64,000 nucleotides of DNA from Marinisporobacter sp. (GCA_025210525.1 JAOARP010000020.1:124001-188000); one strand, 5' to 3'. Positions 1 through 9,370 are shown, counted from the first letter of the stretch. Translations and numbers: made by a program. The notes: generated by a model not told the origin, from the letters alone.

Positions 1-164
1 ATATAAGTGAATACAAAAAACTTAGAATATCTACAGTAGATAATGTAGATACAGTCATAGGAAAAATCTCTATGCTAATGGTAGTTAGCGGTCAAGAGGG
101 GCATTTTGGAGAAAAAGAAACAGCAGATAATTTAGTTCCAGAAGGATTTATAACAGTAGACTAG
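1..164 (+). CDS. C-terminal end of an MctB-like copper transporter family protein (partial)
   Basis: An open frame runs in from the left edge to a TAG at 162-164, giving about 53 residues that end in ADNLVPEGFITVD. The tail (a VVSGQEGHFGEKETADNL-type segment) resembles the end of the MctB/copper transporter family, which in Clostridia often sits just before a GT2 glycosyltransferase and an MraY-like transferase, exactly the order seen here. The start lies outside the window. The family call rests on a short segment plus context, so it is moderate only. Confidence 0.55.
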   Translation, partial: ISEYKKLRISTVDNVDTVIGKISMLMVVSGQEGHFGEKETADNLVPEGFITVD

Positions 165-175
165 GAGTTGATTAA

Positions 176-862
176 ATGTCGAAGTACGTGACGGTTTTAG
201 TACCCGCTTATAATGAGGGGGATAGAATAAAGTCTACTATAGATGCAATGAACGCTTCAAAATATGTAGATCAAATAGTAATTATAGATGATGGTTCAAA
301 AGATAATACATATGATGTGGCAAAAGCTACAAATGCTAAGGTCTATCGATTAGATGAAAATAAAGGAAAAGGCTTTGCATTAAGCTTTGGGATAGAAAAG
401 GTATATAAGGAAAGTCATGTTATTGCTTTTTTAGACGGAGATATTGGGAAAACAGCATTAGAAATAGATAACCTAATTTTACCTATCCTAGAAGACCAAG
501 CAGATGTTACTATAGCAAGATTTCCAGCAGCAAAGAAAAAGGGTGGATTTGGGCTCGTTAAAAATCTTGCAAAATATGGTGTGAAATTGTATACAGGACA
601 AACCATATATACTTCTTTATCAGGACAAAGAGTTTTTAAGACAGAGGTACTTAAAAGATTTAAAGAAATCCCTTCAGATTATGGGGTTGAGGTAGGAATG
701 ACTATTGATATTTTAAATATGGGATATAGAATCAAAGAAGTTGATGTAACTATGACCCATAGAGAGACAGGAAGGGACTTTAAAAGCTTTGTTCATAGGG
801 GCAAACAGTTTTATCAAATATTATTAACATTACTTAGAAAGAGAAAAGAGGTGACAAAGTAA
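176..862 (+). CDS. Family 2 glycosyltransferase
   Basis: The 228-residue protein opens with a classic GT-A fold: VTVLVPAYNEGDRI near residue 5, VIIDDGSKDNT near 36, and the metal-binding FLDGDIG near 85. No membrane segments are evident, so it is a compact cytoplasmic or peripheral transferase of the dolichol-phosphate mannosyltransferase type. It lies 11 bases after the MctB-like gene and its stop overlaps the next start (TAATG), implying translational coupling with the MraY-like gene; together they probably act on an undecaprenyl-linked sugar. The donor and acceptor cannot be read from sequence. Confidence 0.85.
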   Translation: MSKYVTVLVPAYNEGDRIKSTIDAMNASKYVDQIVIIDDGSKDNTYDVAKATNAKVYRLDENKGKGFALSFGIEKVYKESHVIAFLDGDIGKTALEIDNLILPILEDQADVTIARFPAAKKKGGFGLVKNLAKYGVKLYTGQTIYTSLSGQRVFKTEVLKRFKEIPSDYGVEVGMTIDILNMGYRIKEVDVTMTHRETGRDFKSFVHRGKQFYQILLTLLRKRKEVTK

Positions 863-1674
863 TGTTAATAAAATTTTCTTCTTTATTTTTAGGTTTTGTT
901 TTTGCTAAATTCATGATTCCTATGTTTATGAATCTATTATATGAGACAGAGTGTGTTAAAAGTAATTACAAGGGTGAGAATATTCCTGTAGGAATGGGGC
1001 TTATATTTATTCCTGTAGTAACGGTTCTTGTTATTTTTCTATTGCTTTGTTCCGTTAAAAATAATGTTGTCTATATAGTATTATTCTTAGTAGGAACTTT
1101 AGGTATGGGATTGGCTGGATTATTAGATGATTTATTAGGTAATAGAAATGTTACAGGATTGAAAGGACATTTTAAAAAGCTATTGAAACTTGAATTGACA
1201 ACAGGCGGTTTTAAAGCTGCTTTCGGAGGCGTATTATCATTAACCATTAGTATAATTATTTCTAACAATATAATAGACATTTTTATGAATACATTAATTA
1301 TCGCTCTTTTTACTAATTTTATAAATCTATTAGATTTACGACCAGGTAGAGCGTTAAAAGGATTTTTAGTCACGGGTATTATTTTAGTCCTAAGTCCTAT
1401 TTATGAAGAATTTTGTTTCCTAATGATGGGACTAATGGGGTGTGTATTGGCTTATATTCCATATGATTTAAAAGCAAAATCTATGATGGGAGATGTAGGT
1501 TCTAATATTTTAGGTATTTCTCTAGGAATCGTGTGTAGCAGCTTAGGTTTTTCCACAAGAATGATTGCTTTAGGATTTTTAATATTACTACATCTTTATA
1601 CGGAGAAGTATTCTTTAACAAAAACTATTGAAAAAGTAAAAATATTAAAATATCTTGATGAAATAGGTAGATAA
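862..1674 (+). CDS. MraY/WecA-family phospho-sugar transferase, membrane protein
   Basis: This 270-residue polytopic protein has hydrophobic helices throughout and the polyprenyl-phosphate transferase motifs in order: GLLDDLLGNRNVTGLKGH near residue 88, NLLDLRPGRALKG near 155 and a GDVGSN loop near 210. The family moves a phospho-sugar from a UDP-sugar onto undecaprenyl phosphate. It is shorter than true MraY (about 320 residues), and genuine mraY normally sits in the division cluster, so this is likely a paralogue for another envelope glycan, working with the overlapping upstream GT2 protein. The substrate is unknown. Confidence 0.75.
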   Translation: MLIKFSSLFLGFVFAKFMIPMFMNLLYETECVKSNYKGENIPVGMGLIFIPVVTVLVIFLLLCSVKNNVVYIVLFLVGTLGMGLAGLLDDLLGNRNVTGLKGHFKKLLKLELTTGGFKAAFGGVLSLTISIIISNNIIDIFMNTLIIALFTNFINLLDLRPGRALKGFLVTGIILVLSPIYEEFCFLMMGLMGCVLAYIPYDLKAKSMMGDVGSNILGISLGIVCSSLGFSTRMIALGFLILLHLYTEKYSLTKTIEKVKILKYLDEIGR

Positions 1675-1741
1675 AATATCTGCCTTTTTCTTGCATAAAT
1701 AGCTTTTTAAGAATAAATTTTAAATGAAAAGAGGAAATAAA

Positions 1742-2839
1742 TTGATAGGTATAAAAATGGGAAAAGTCATTAAGATTTTAAATAGAGATGATCATAAGAC
1801 GGAAGTTTTAGTAAAAATCAATGATGTAGATTACAAGGCAGTTAACTATAATCGATTAACTGGAGCTATAGATATGGGTGATACTTTATTACTAAATACT
1901 ACGGCAGTAGAATTAAAACTTGGAACGGGTGGATACCACTTTGTTATATCTAATTTAGACAAGGCTGAACAAAATCTATCAGAGGGCGGACATATTATGA
2001 AATTAAGGTATACGCCTTACCAATTAAAAGTATTTGCAGCAGAAGAACAGGAAAGCAAATATCATGAAATATTCAAAGATTTCCAGTCCTTAGAGGGGAT
2101 GCCTGTAATTGTAGGAACTTTACATAGTATGCTTTTACCAATGATAGAGATGATAAAATCTATGGATAAGGAAATTAAAATCGCCTATATTATGACAGAC
2201 GGAGCAGCACTTCCTATAGATTTTAGCAATACTGTAAAAAATTTAAAAGAAAAAGAACTGATCAATGGCACCATTACTATTGGAAATGCCTTTGGAGGAG
2301 ATTTAGATTGTATAAATATCTATAATGGTCTTATTGCAGCAAAGGAAATATTAAAATGTGATATGGCTGTTGTAACAATGGGACCAGGAATTGCTGGAAC
2401 AGGAACAAAATATGGTTTTAGTGGTATAGAGCAAGGACATATACTTGATGCTGTTAATGATTTAGGAGGAAAAGCTATTACTGCTTTAAGAATAAGCTTT
2501 GCTGATAAAAGAAAGAGACATAAAGGGATTAGTCATCACAGCATGACAGTGCTTGATAAAATAAGCAAGACAAGGGCTATGATTCCTATTCCTGAATTTG
2601 AAAAAAGTAAAAAAGAATATATTTATGAGCAGCTAAATCATACAATGATTGAAGAAAAACATAAAATAATATCTATGAGTATAGGTAATGCTATAGATAT
2701 TCTTAAAAATTCAACTTTTAATATGCGAACAATGGGAAGGAAATTTTTAGAAGATCAAGAATATTTTATTACAGCTGCTCTAGCAGGAAAATTAGGAGTT
2801 ATGGTTTTAGATGATCCTGAATTAAAGCATGTAGAGTAG
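1742..2839 (+). CDS. DUF3866 family protein
   Basis: The 365-residue protein matches the DUF3866 family of Firmicutes, with the characteristic GTGGYHFVISNLDK segment near residue 70, GGHIMKLRYTPYQLKV near 85 and the glycine-rich TMGPGIAGTGTKYGFSG stretch near 215. I prefer the TTG start at 1742 because GAGG lies seven bases upstream; an in-frame ATG at 1724 has no ribosome site. The biochemical role of the family is not known. It follows the MraY-like gene by about 70 bases and precedes a NUDIX gene, a common Clostridia arrangement. Confidence 0.8.
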   Translation: MIGIKMGKVIKILNRDDHKTEVLVKINDVDYKAVNYNRLTGAIDMGDTLLLNTTAVELKLGTGGYHFVISNLDKAEQNLSEGGHIMKLRYTPYQLKVFAAEEQESKYHEIFKDFQSLEGMPVIVGTLHSMLLPMIEMIKSMDKEIKIAYIMTDGAALPIDFSNTVKNLKEKELINGTITIGNAFGGDLDCINIYNGLIAAKEILKCDMAVVTMGPGIAGTGTKYGFSGIEQGHILDAVNDLGGKAITALRISFADKRKRHKGISHHSMTVLDKISKTRAMIPIPEFEKSKKEYIYEQLNHTMIEEKHKIISMSIGNAIDILKNSTFNMRTMGRKFLEDQEYFITAALAGKLGVMVLDDPELKHVE

Positions 2840-3005
2840 TATATTTTTTTGAAAGGTCTTCTAAAACCTCTAATAAATCAGAAATTTTACCAATAAAGCA
2901 AAGATGATTTGTTGTTATGATTTTATACATTTTATCACGTCCTTAAAGTTTTGTTATCATAGTATATGGCAGCTTGTCTTAAAATATTCCTAGGGGAGGT
3001 AAGAA

Positions 3006-3539
3006 ATGATACCAAATGAAATTACTATTAAATCGGATCAAGTTTTTGAAGGAAAGATGATTAATTTACGAGTAGATACGGTGTTACTACCAGGAGAAAA
3101 AAGAGCTACTAGGGAAATTGTAGAACACCCTGGAGCAGTAGCTGTTGTACCTATTACAAAGGATAATAAAATTATTATGGTAAAACAGTTTAGAAAACCA
3201 GTAGAGCGTATTTTATTAGAGATTCCAGCTGGCAAAATAGACAAGAATGAAGAGCCGTTAACCTGTGCTAAAAGAGAATTAAAAGAAGAAACTGGATATG
3301 AATCAAGAGATATAAAATTTTTATTTAGCTTTTACACATCAGCTGGATTTTCAAATGAAATAATACACCTATATGTAGCAAAAGATCTTATTAGTGGAGA
3401 AGCATGTCCTGATGAAGATGAATATATTGAGATTGAATATATGAAGATCAATGAACTAGTGAAAATGATTTATGATGGGAAAATAAAGGACAGTAAGACC
3501 ATTATGGCTATTTTAGCAGTGAAGGATCTACTTGAATAA
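3006..3539 (+). CDS. NUDIX hydrolase, ADP-ribose pyrophosphatase type
   Basis: The 177-residue protein carries a full Nudix box, G-x5-E-x7-REUxEExGU, beginning at GKIDKNEEPLTC and ending RELKEETGY near residues 78-100, which binds the metal ions that hydrolyse nucleoside diphosphate derivatives. The N-terminal strand pattern and the RKPVERILLEIPAG segment just before the box fit ADP-ribose pyrophosphatases (NudF type). The ATG at 3006 is preceded by AGGGGAGG. It stands as a short transcription unit upstream of spoIIM, the neighbourhood expected in Bacillus and Clostridia. Confidence 0.88.
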   Translation: MIPNEITIKSDQVFEGKMINLRVDTVLLPGEKRATREIVEHPGAVAVVPITKDNKIIMVKQFRKPVERILLEIPAGKIDKNEEPLTCAKRELKEETGYESRDIKFLFSFYTSAGFSNEIIHLYVAKDLISGEACPDEDEYIEIEYMKINELVKMIYDGKIKDSKTIMAILAVKDLLE

Positions 3540-3633
3540 TAGAAATGGGACAAAATATATAAGACAAGTCATAATATTTCCCTATCTTGCATAATATTTT
3601 ATAAACAAAAGATATGTGAGAGGGGGATTTATT

Positions 3634-4272
3634 TTGCTCAAAAAATTTCGAACGATTGCAGTTAAACACATACAAGGGAATGGTGTAATATATTTTTTTG
3701 TGTGTATGTTTTTTATTATAGGGATTTCATCGGGAGCTTTTATTGTAAAGGCATTAGCAGATTATCAAAAACAAGAATTGATTAGCTATATGAGGAACTT
3801 TTTTCAAATTCTTAGCAATAAACCTATTGATGCTTCTTCAGTATTAAAACAATCACTAATGAATAATTTACAGACAGCAGCGTTGATTTGGATTCTTGGA
3901 ATAACGGTCATAGGAATGCCTCTGATATTATTACTAGTTGCTATACGTGGTTTGATTATAGGCTTTACAGTTGGTTTTTTGGTAGAACAACTTGGGATAA
4001 AAGGAATTCTTTTTTCTTTGATTTCTATCTTCCCTCAAAATTTATTTATTATACCAAGTATTATTGTTATTGCTGTTATTGGCATTGGATTTTCAAAAAT
4101 GATTGTTCGGAATAGGCTCAATAAATCATATAATATGAATGATAGTAGTTTTAGGCAATTTGCTTTATATAGTACCATTAATGCGTCGATTTTCTTTTTT
4201 ATTATAGTTGGATGTATGATTGAAGCTTATGTAACACCTATATTTATGAAAGCACTTTCTAAGTATATGTAG
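3634..4272 (+). CDS. spoIIM: Stage II sporulation protein M
   Basis: The 212-residue membrane protein has about five hydrophobic segments (near residues 20-40, 80-110, 115-140, 145-165 and 180-205) and a basic N-terminus, as in SpoIIM, a partner of SpoIID and SpoIIP in the peptidoglycan machine that drives forespore engulfment. The TTG at 3634 is preferred because AGGGGGA lies seven bases before it. The gene sits between a NUDIX hydrolase and xerD, the conserved spoIIM location in Firmicutes. Length matches the family. Confidence 0.88.
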   Translation: MLKKFRTIAVKHIQGNGVIYFFVCMFFIIGISSGAFIVKALADYQKQELISYMRNFFQILSNKPIDASSVLKQSLMNNLQTAALIWILGITVIGMPLILLLVAIRGLIIGFTVGFLVEQLGIKGILFSLISIFPQNLFIIPSIIVIAVIGIGFSKMIVRNRLNKSYNMNDSSFRQFALYSTINASIFFFIIVGCMIEAYVTPIFMKALSKYM

Positions 4273-4293
4273 GAGGTTTTGGAGGATTTAAAA

Positions 4294-4512
4294 ATGACTA
4301 AATATGTAGGTTTATTCTTTAAAATTATGCTCATATTAATTATATTTTCAATTTTATTGCCTCAAGCGATGGATCATTTCATCAATTTATTTATTATTCA
4401 GGAAAGAAATCATATTCCAAGAGGAAATAGCACATTTGTATCTAATTCACATATACAACAGAATAGTTTTACAGAAAATTTTTCTCAAATTTTAAAATGT
4501 ATGATGAAATAA
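4294..4512 (+). CDS. Small single-helix membrane protein
   Basis: The 72-residue product starts with one hydrophobic helix (about residues 5-25, GLFFKIMLILIIFSILL) followed by a polar tail. The ATG at 4294 has GGAGG nine bases upstream; a TTG at 4279 is possible. It lies 21 bases after spoIIM and before xerD, so it may be cotranscribed with spoIIM. I do not recognise a family; the topology suggests an anchored accessory protein. Function unknown. Confidence 0.6.
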   Translation: MTKYVGLFFKIMLILIIFSILLPQAMDHFINLFIIQERNHIPRGNSTFVSNSHIQQNSFTENFSQILKCMMK

Positions 4513-4590
4513 TAAAAAGATTAGAGGAATTTTGCTATATTTGTTGAATAATATCAAAGAACGGATCTACAAACGAAGGGGATAAATTTT

Positions 4591-5475
4591 ATGAATAATT
4601 ACTTAGAAGGTTTTAACCATTATTTAGTAAAAGAAAAGGAAGTATCTAAAAATACTTTAGAGTCATATAAAAGAGATATTTCTCAATTTATCTATTTTTT
4701 AAAAGAAAGAAATATAAAATACATCAAAGATGTGAATAAGACAACAATCATTACATATTTAATATATTTACAGAAATCTGGAAAAGCTACATCGACTATT
4801 TCTAGAAATCTTGCATCTATTCGTTCTTTTTCTCAGTTTTTATTAAATGAGAAATATATCGATAAAGATCCAACCATTCATTTACAATCTCCTAAATCAG
4901 AGAAGAAGTTACCTGCTATTTTGACATTAAAAGAAGTAGAGTTGTTATTGGCTCAACCAGATGAAAGTAGTGAAAAAGGCATAAGAGATAAAGCTATGCT
5001 AGAGCTTTTGTATGCTACAGGTATACGTGTTTCTGAATTGGTAGCATTAGATTACTCCCATGCAAATTTAGATATGGCATATATTAAATGTAATAATCCT
5101 TCAAAAGAAAGAGTTATTCCAATGGGGTCTATGGCGAAAAAGGCATTGGAAAAATATATAAAAACTGTGCGTGGAAATATTATTAAGGAAGAGACTGAAG
5201 AAGCTTTGTTTGTGAATTATTATGGTAGAAGATTGACACGACAAGGATTTTGGAAAATCATTAAAAAATATACACAGAAAGCGAAAATCGATAAAAAAAT
5301 TACCCCTCATACGTTAAGACATTCTTTTGCAACCCATTTAATTCAAAATGGTGCTGACTTAAAATCTGTTCAAGAGATGTTGGGACATTCAGATATCTCA
5401 ACTACTCAAGTATATACACTCCTTACAAAAAATAAGATTAAAGAAGTTTATAATAAAACCCATCCAAGAGCCTAA
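4591..5475 (+). CDS. xerD: Tyrosine recombinase XerD
   Basis: The 294-residue protein has the N-terminal SAM-like core-binding domain (about 1-90) and the C-terminal catalytic domain with the conserved residues in ATGIRVSEL (Arg), HTLRHSFATHL (His, Arg), LGHSDISTTQVYT (His, nucleophile Tyr). It acts at the chromosomal dif site to resolve dimers. Its place after spoIIM matches the Firmicutes xerD/ripX locus rather than the codV/xerC locus. A hairpin terminator follows immediately. XerC versus XerD is decided here from context. Confidence 0.88.
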   Translation: MNNYLEGFNHYLVKEKEVSKNTLESYKRDISQFIYFLKERNIKYIKDVNKTTIITYLIYLQKSGKATSTISRNLASIRSFSQFLLNEKYIDKDPTIHLQSPKSEKKLPAILTLKEVELLLAQPDESSEKGIRDKAMLELLYATGIRVSELVALDYSHANLDMAYIKCNNPSKERVIPMGSMAKKALEKYIKTVRGNIIKEETEEALFVNYYGRRLTRQGFWKIIKKYTQKAKIDKKITPHTLRHSFATHLIQNGADLKSVQEMLGHSDISTTQVYTLLTKNKIKEVYNKTHPRA

Positions 5476-5491
5476 TAAGGCTCTTTTTGTA
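5465..5491 (+). terminator. Rho-independent terminator after xerD
   Basis: GAGCC and GGCTC flank a six-base loop and are followed by TTTTT; the 5' arm lies in the last codons of xerD. Confidence 0.75.
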
Positions 5492-5592
5492 TAGCAATTA
5501 TTTCATTCAATGCGATAAATGTCCTCTTACGTATAACTATAGTAATAGGTGGAAAAGATAAGATTAAATAAAAATAGCAAGGAGGACTAAAT

Positions 5593-6759
5593 ATGAAATT
5601 AAAGAGCAGTAAAATAATTATTTTTTCCATATGTTTTCTATTAATTTTTAGCAATTGTTGTTTATTTGTAAGTGCCCAAGAGTTTGATGTAAATGCTAGA
5701 GCAGCAATATTAATGGATGCTGCTAGTGGAAGAATCATATATGAAAAAAATATTCATGATAAGCTGCCACCTGCTAGTGTAACAAAAGTGATGACCATGC
5801 TATTGACTATGGAAGCTATTAACAAAGGCGCCATCTCTTTAGAAGATAAGGTACTTATCAGTGATAGGGCTTCATCTATGGGAGGTAGTCAGCTTTATTT
5901 AGAACCTGGAGAAGAGAAAACAGTAGATCAATTGATAAAAGGGATTGCAGTAGCTTCTGCAAATGATGCTTGTGTAGCTTTAGGAGAGCATATTAGTGGA
6001 ACGGAAGAGATGTTTGTGAAAAAAATGAATGAAAAAGCAAAGATGCTTGGCATGAAGGATACTCAGTTTATGAATACAAATGGATTACCTCAAGAAGGGC
6101 ACTACACAAGTGCTCATGATATTTCACTTATGTCTAAGGAACTACTAAAGTATCCTAAAATTCATGATTACTTAAGTATTTGGATGTCGACTATGAAAGT
6201 AGGCCTAAAAAATAAAAAGCAAACTAATTTACAACTTACAAATACAAATAAATTAATCAGAAATTATCCAGGAGCGAATGGTATAAAAACTGGATATACT
6301 GCGGAAGCGAAATATTGTTTATCGGCATCTGCTAAAAAAAATGGTCTTACGCTAATTGCTGTAATTTTAGGAGGACCTACGTCTAATATAAGATTTAATG
6401 AAGCAAAGAAGTTACTCAATTATGGATTCGCAGCCTACAGTAGCGTCCAAATTGCAAAGAAAAATCAAATCATAGATGAGATTATAGTTGAAAAAGGAAA
6501 AGAGGAAAGAGTAAACGTTGTAGCTAAAGAGAATTTAAGTGCTTTAGTAAAAAAAGGTGAAGAAAATAAGGTTCAAAAGGAAATCATACTACCTAAAAGC
6601 ATTAAAGCTCCCTTTAAAGAAAATGAAAAGATTGGAGAAATTATATTAAAAAAAGAAAGTCAGGAAATAGGTAGAGTAGATATAGTAACTGAAAAAGGGG
6701 TAAAAGGAGCTAATTTTTTGAATATGTTTACTAAACTAATGAAGGAAGTTATACAATAA
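5593..6759 (+). CDS. D-alanyl-D-alanine carboxypeptidase, S11 family (DacF-like)
   Basis: The 388-residue precursor begins with a signal peptide (basic KLKSSK, hydrophobic core to about residue 24, cleavage near VSA-QE). The penicillin-binding catalytic motifs are all present: SVTK with nucleophile Ser62 and Lys65, SAN in ASANDAC, and KTGYT. A C-terminal PBP5-type beta-rich domain and a membrane-proximal amphipathic end follow. It trims the terminal D-Ala of peptidoglycan stem peptides outside the membrane. A second S11 enzyme lies at 9476; DacF-type enzymes are sporulation-linked in Bacillus, consistent with the ytfJ and spoIIM neighbours. Confidence 0.88.
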   Translation: MKLKSSKIIIFSICFLLIFSNCCLFVSAQEFDVNARAAILMDAASGRIIYEKNIHDKLPPASVTKVMTMLLTMEAINKGAISLEDKVLISDRASSMGGSQLYLEPGEEKTVDQLIKGIAVASANDACVALGEHISGTEEMFVKKMNEKAKMLGMKDTQFMNTNGLPQEGHYTSAHDISLMSKELLKYPKIHDYLSIWMSTMKVGLKNKKQTNLQLTNTNKLIRNYPGANGIKTGYTAEAKYCLSASAKKNGLTLIAVILGGPTSNIRFNEAKKLLNYGFAAYSSVQIAKKNQIIDEIIVEKGKEERVNVVAKENLSALVKKGEENKVQKEIILPKSIKAPFKENEKIGEIILKKESQEIGRVDIVTEKGVKGANFLNMFTKLMKEVIQ

Positions 6760-6768
6760 AAAATAAAA

Positions 6769-6815
6769 AAGAAGTAATTACAAAAATGTGTAATTACTTC
6801 TTTTTTATTTTCTTT
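6769..6815 (+). terminator. Terminator after the first S11 carboxypeptidase
   Basis: GAAGTAATTAC and GTAATTACTTC form a perfect 11-bp stem followed by TTTTTT. Confidence 0.8.
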
Positions 6816-6896
6816 TTAGTACAAATAAGTATGATATAATAATGTAGCGTGTATTCTATTGAGATAACAAACCATCATGATAAAGCAGGTGAAAAT

Positions 6897-7649
6897 ATGT
6901 CATACAATGTAAAGCTTGAAGTTTTTGAAGGTCCTTTTGATTTATTATTTCATCTTATAGAGAAATCAAAAGTAGACATATATAATATACCTATTAAAGA
7001 TATAGCAGAACAATATATACAATATATTGAAGATATGAAAAAATTTGATTTGGAAGTAACGAGTGAATTTTTAGTAATGGCAGCAACACTTATAGAAATA
7101 AAATCAAAAATGCTTTTACCTAATAAAGAAGAACAACAACTAGAAATGGAAATTTATGAAGAAGATCCAAGACAAGATTTAGTAAAGCGATTGATTGAGT
7201 ATAAAAAATATAAAAATATAGCTGCAACATTAAAAGATCGAGAAGATATGTATAAAAAAATTTTTTATAAGCAACCAGAACAATTTGATGCATTTATAAA
7301 AAATGATGAAAGAGAAATTGAAAATTTAGAAATAGTAGATCTTATAGATGCTTTTCATCATCTTCTTGAAAAGAGGAAAAAGTTATCTAAATCTACTATC
7401 AATTTAAAAGAAATTAAGAGGGATGAAATAACAATAGAAGATAAGATTGATCAGATTAAAAATTTCTTTGCAGAAGCTATAGCATTAGATTTTGAAGAAT
7501 TATTTTCTAATCCATTAAATAGAAATGAAATTGTGGTAACCTTCTTAGCATTATTAGAATTAATTAAGTTAAAGTTTATTGTGGTGCAGCAAAATAAGGT
7601 GTTTGGAAATATCATTGTAAAAAGAAACATGATAAGTAATGAGGTGTAA
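6897..7649 (+). CDS. scpA: Segregation and condensation protein A
   Basis: The 250-residue product begins with MSYNVKLEVFEGPFDLLFHLIEKSKVDIYNIPI, the ScpA/kleisin signature (F-GPFDLLL-I-K-IDI). ScpA bridges the SMC dimer and ScpB in the bacterial condensin. The ATG at 6897 is preferred over upstream GTG because the homologous N-terminus begins there and a GGTGA ribosome site precedes it. scpB follows after five bases, confirming the operon. A low-complexity Lys/Glu-rich middle section is typical of kleisins. Confidence 0.93.
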   Translation: MSYNVKLEVFEGPFDLLFHLIEKSKVDIYNIPIKDIAEQYIQYIEDMKKFDLEVTSEFLVMAATLIEIKSKMLLPNKEEQQLEMEIYEEDPRQDLVKRLIEYKKYKNIAATLKDREDMYKKIFYKQPEQFDAFIKNDEREIENLEIVDLIDAFHHLLEKRKKLSKSTINLKEIKRDEITIEDKIDQIKNFFAEAIALDFEELFSNPLNRNEIVVTFLALLELIKLKFIVVQQNKVFGNIIVKRNMISNEV

Positions 7650-7654
7650 TAAAG

Positions 7655-8191
7655 ATGGAAGAAAAAGAAATTAAATCAATTATTGAATCCATGCTATTTG
7701 TGTGGGGAGATCCCTTAAGTATTAAATTAATTGGTGAAACATTAAATTTACCCCCTGAGTTTATAAGAAAATGCTTGATTGATTTAAAAAAAGAATATGA
7801 AACATATGATAGAGGCATTCAAATCGTAGAAGTAAATAATAATTTCCAATTATGCACAAATAATAAGAACTTTGAGTATATTCAAAAACTGTGTAGCCCT
7901 CCTCAAAATAAGGGTTTAACACAAGCAGCATTAGAAGTTCTTGCAATTATAGCCTATAATCAACCTATTACAAGACCTGAAATTGAAGGAATTAGAGGTG
8001 TGAAAAGCGATAAAGCAATTAATACCTTAGTAGAAAAAGAATTGATTACAGAAGCTGGAAGACTTGAAAAAACAGGGCGTCCTATTCTGTATGGAACTAC
8101 AGATATATTTTTAAAGTCTTTTGGACTAAATAGCTTAAAAGAATTACCTAGTATAGAAAAATTTGAAAGTTTAGATTTCACCGATAAATAA
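7655..8191 (+). CDS. scpB: Segregation and condensation protein B
   Basis: The 178-residue protein consists of two winged-helix domains, as expected for ScpB, with the conserved ALEVLAIIAYNQPITRPEIE-type core near residue 90 and the GRPILYGTTDIFLKSFGL segment near 140. It dimerises and binds ScpA in the SMC complex. It is five bases behind scpA. A hairpin terminator overlaps its stop region, although DUF2953 and ytfJ genes follow in the same direction. Confidence 0.93.
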   Translation: MEEKEIKSIIESMLFVWGDPLSIKLIGETLNLPPEFIRKCLIDLKKEYETYDRGIQIVEVNNNFQLCTNNKNFEYIQKLCSPPQNKGLTQAALEVLAIIAYNQPITRPEIEGIRGVKSDKAINTLVEKELITEAGRLEKTGRPILYGTTDIFLKSFGLNSLKELPSIEKFESLDFTDK

Positions 8192-8215
8192 ATTATCGGT
8201 GTTTATTTTTTTTTG
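8179..8215 (+). terminator. Terminator after scpB
   Basis: ACCGATAA and TTATCGGT pair around a short AT loop and are followed by a long T run; the 5' arm overlaps the scpB stop codon. Confidence 0.75.
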
Positions 8216-8280
8216 ACAACTTAAGAGAGTGTATTTTTTGTATTATTGGAAAAAATATACTATGTACCCTGTGTAGAGAG

Positions 8281-8931
8281 GTGGTGTTATTCATTTATAT
8301 TGGTATAATGATTATTATATTTTTAATAATTTTATTATTCATGTCTGTCATTATAGATATAAAAATTCTTAAAGATAACGATAATGATAAAATTATTTTA
8401 GAATTTAAAACATTATTTGAGCTAATCAAATATAAAATTGAAATTCCCTTTATAGATTTAACAATGAAAAAAAATGGACTTCCTTTTTTGAAAATGAGTA
8501 CAGAAATAAAAAAAGGTCAAGCAGAGGAATTAAGTGAAGAAAAAAAATCGATTGTTAACTTAAATGAAATGAAAAAAATCTATAAAAAAGTAAGATGTTT
8601 TTTCTGTACTTATGAAAAGGAAATTCAATATATTTGTAGCAGATTAAAAATAAGTACTTTTTTATGGAAAACTGACTTAGGGTTGAAAGATGCAGCACTT
8701 ACAGGAATGCTATCAGGAGTATTGTGGATATTTCAAGAACAAATCATTATCCTATTAAGAAATAATGCGAAGTGCAATCAAATGAATTCAAAAGTAACTC
8801 CACATTTTAATAAAGAAGTTTTTAAAACTACCCTTCATTGTATAATAAAGGGTAAAATAGGCTATATTATTATTGCAGGAATAAAGTTTGGATGGACATT
8901 TTTAATAAAGGACGGTGAATGTGATGGGTAG
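8281..8931 (+). CDS. DUF2953 family membrane-anchored protein
   Basis: The 216-residue protein has an N-terminal transmembrane helix (about residues 3-27) followed by a soluble region containing two Cys-containing stretches (CFFCTYEKEIQYIC) and the LKDAALTGMLSGVLW segment diagnostic of DUF2953. The family regularly precedes ytfJ in spore formers, as here, where the two frames overlap by several bases. The start is a GTG at 8281 or 8284; neither choice alters the helix. Molecular role unknown; a sporulation function is inferred only from the neighbour. Confidence 0.75.
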   Translation: MVLFIYIGIMIIIFLIILLFMSVIIDIKILKDNDNDKIILEFKTLFELIKYKIEIPFIDLTMKKNGLPFLKMSTEIKKGQAEELSEEKKSIVNLNEMKKIYKKVRCFFCTYEKEIQYICSRLKISTFLWKTDLGLKDAALTGMLSGVLWIFQEQIIILLRNNAKCNQMNSKVTPHFNKEVFKTTLHCIIKGKIGYIIIAGIKFGWTFLIKDGECDG

Positions 8932-9370
8932 TCATCCGATAGAAGCTTTAATGAAAACTACAATGGAAAGTTTAAAGGATATGGTTGATGTAAACACAAT
9001 TGTTGGAGATCCTGTTGAAACACCCGATGGAACAGTAATTATCCCAATATCTAGAGTATCTTTTGGATTTGCTTCAGGTGGTGGAGAATACAATGAAAAA
9101 AACAGTAGAGAAGTAAATGATACAGAACAGAGTGAAAAATTACCTTTTGCTGGAGGTACTGGAGCAGGTGTTTCTGTACAGCCTGTAGCTTTTATGGTTG
9201 TGGGAAATGGTGAAATGAAATTATTGCCTGTTGATCAAAATGCAAACATGTTAGATAGCTTATTGAATTTCATGCCTAAATTTGTAGATAAAATTCAAGG
9301 AACGGGAGATAAGAAAAATCAAAAGAAAATAAAGAAAATAGAAAAAGAGGAAGAAAATACAGAAGAGTAA
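8924..9370 (+). CDS. ytfJ: Sporulation protein YtfJ (GerW family)
   Basis: The 148-residue product shows the family's start (HPIEALMKTTMESLKDMVDVNTIVGDPV), then GTVIIPISRVSFGFASGGGEY and the GGTGAGVSVQPVAFMV motif, all characteristic of GerW/YtfJ, a forespore protein needed for normal spore germination in Bacillus. The Lys/Glu-rich C-terminal tail is common. I chose the ATG at 8924, which overlaps the end of the DUF2953 gene and has GGACGGTGA upstream; a GTG at 8921 or 8915 is also possible. Confidence 0.92.
   Translation: MGSHPIEALMKTTMESLKDMVDVNTIVGDPVETPDGTVIIPISRVSFGFASGGGEYNEKNSREVNDTEQSEKLPFAGGTGAGVSVQPVAFMVVGNGEMKLLPVDQNANMLDSLLNFMPKFVDKIQGTGDKKNQKKIKKIEKEEENTEE

Noticed and set aside
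6849-6896. Longer start of scpA at GTG 6849
   Set aside because: The extra 16 residues are not part of ScpA and there is no ribosome site before it.
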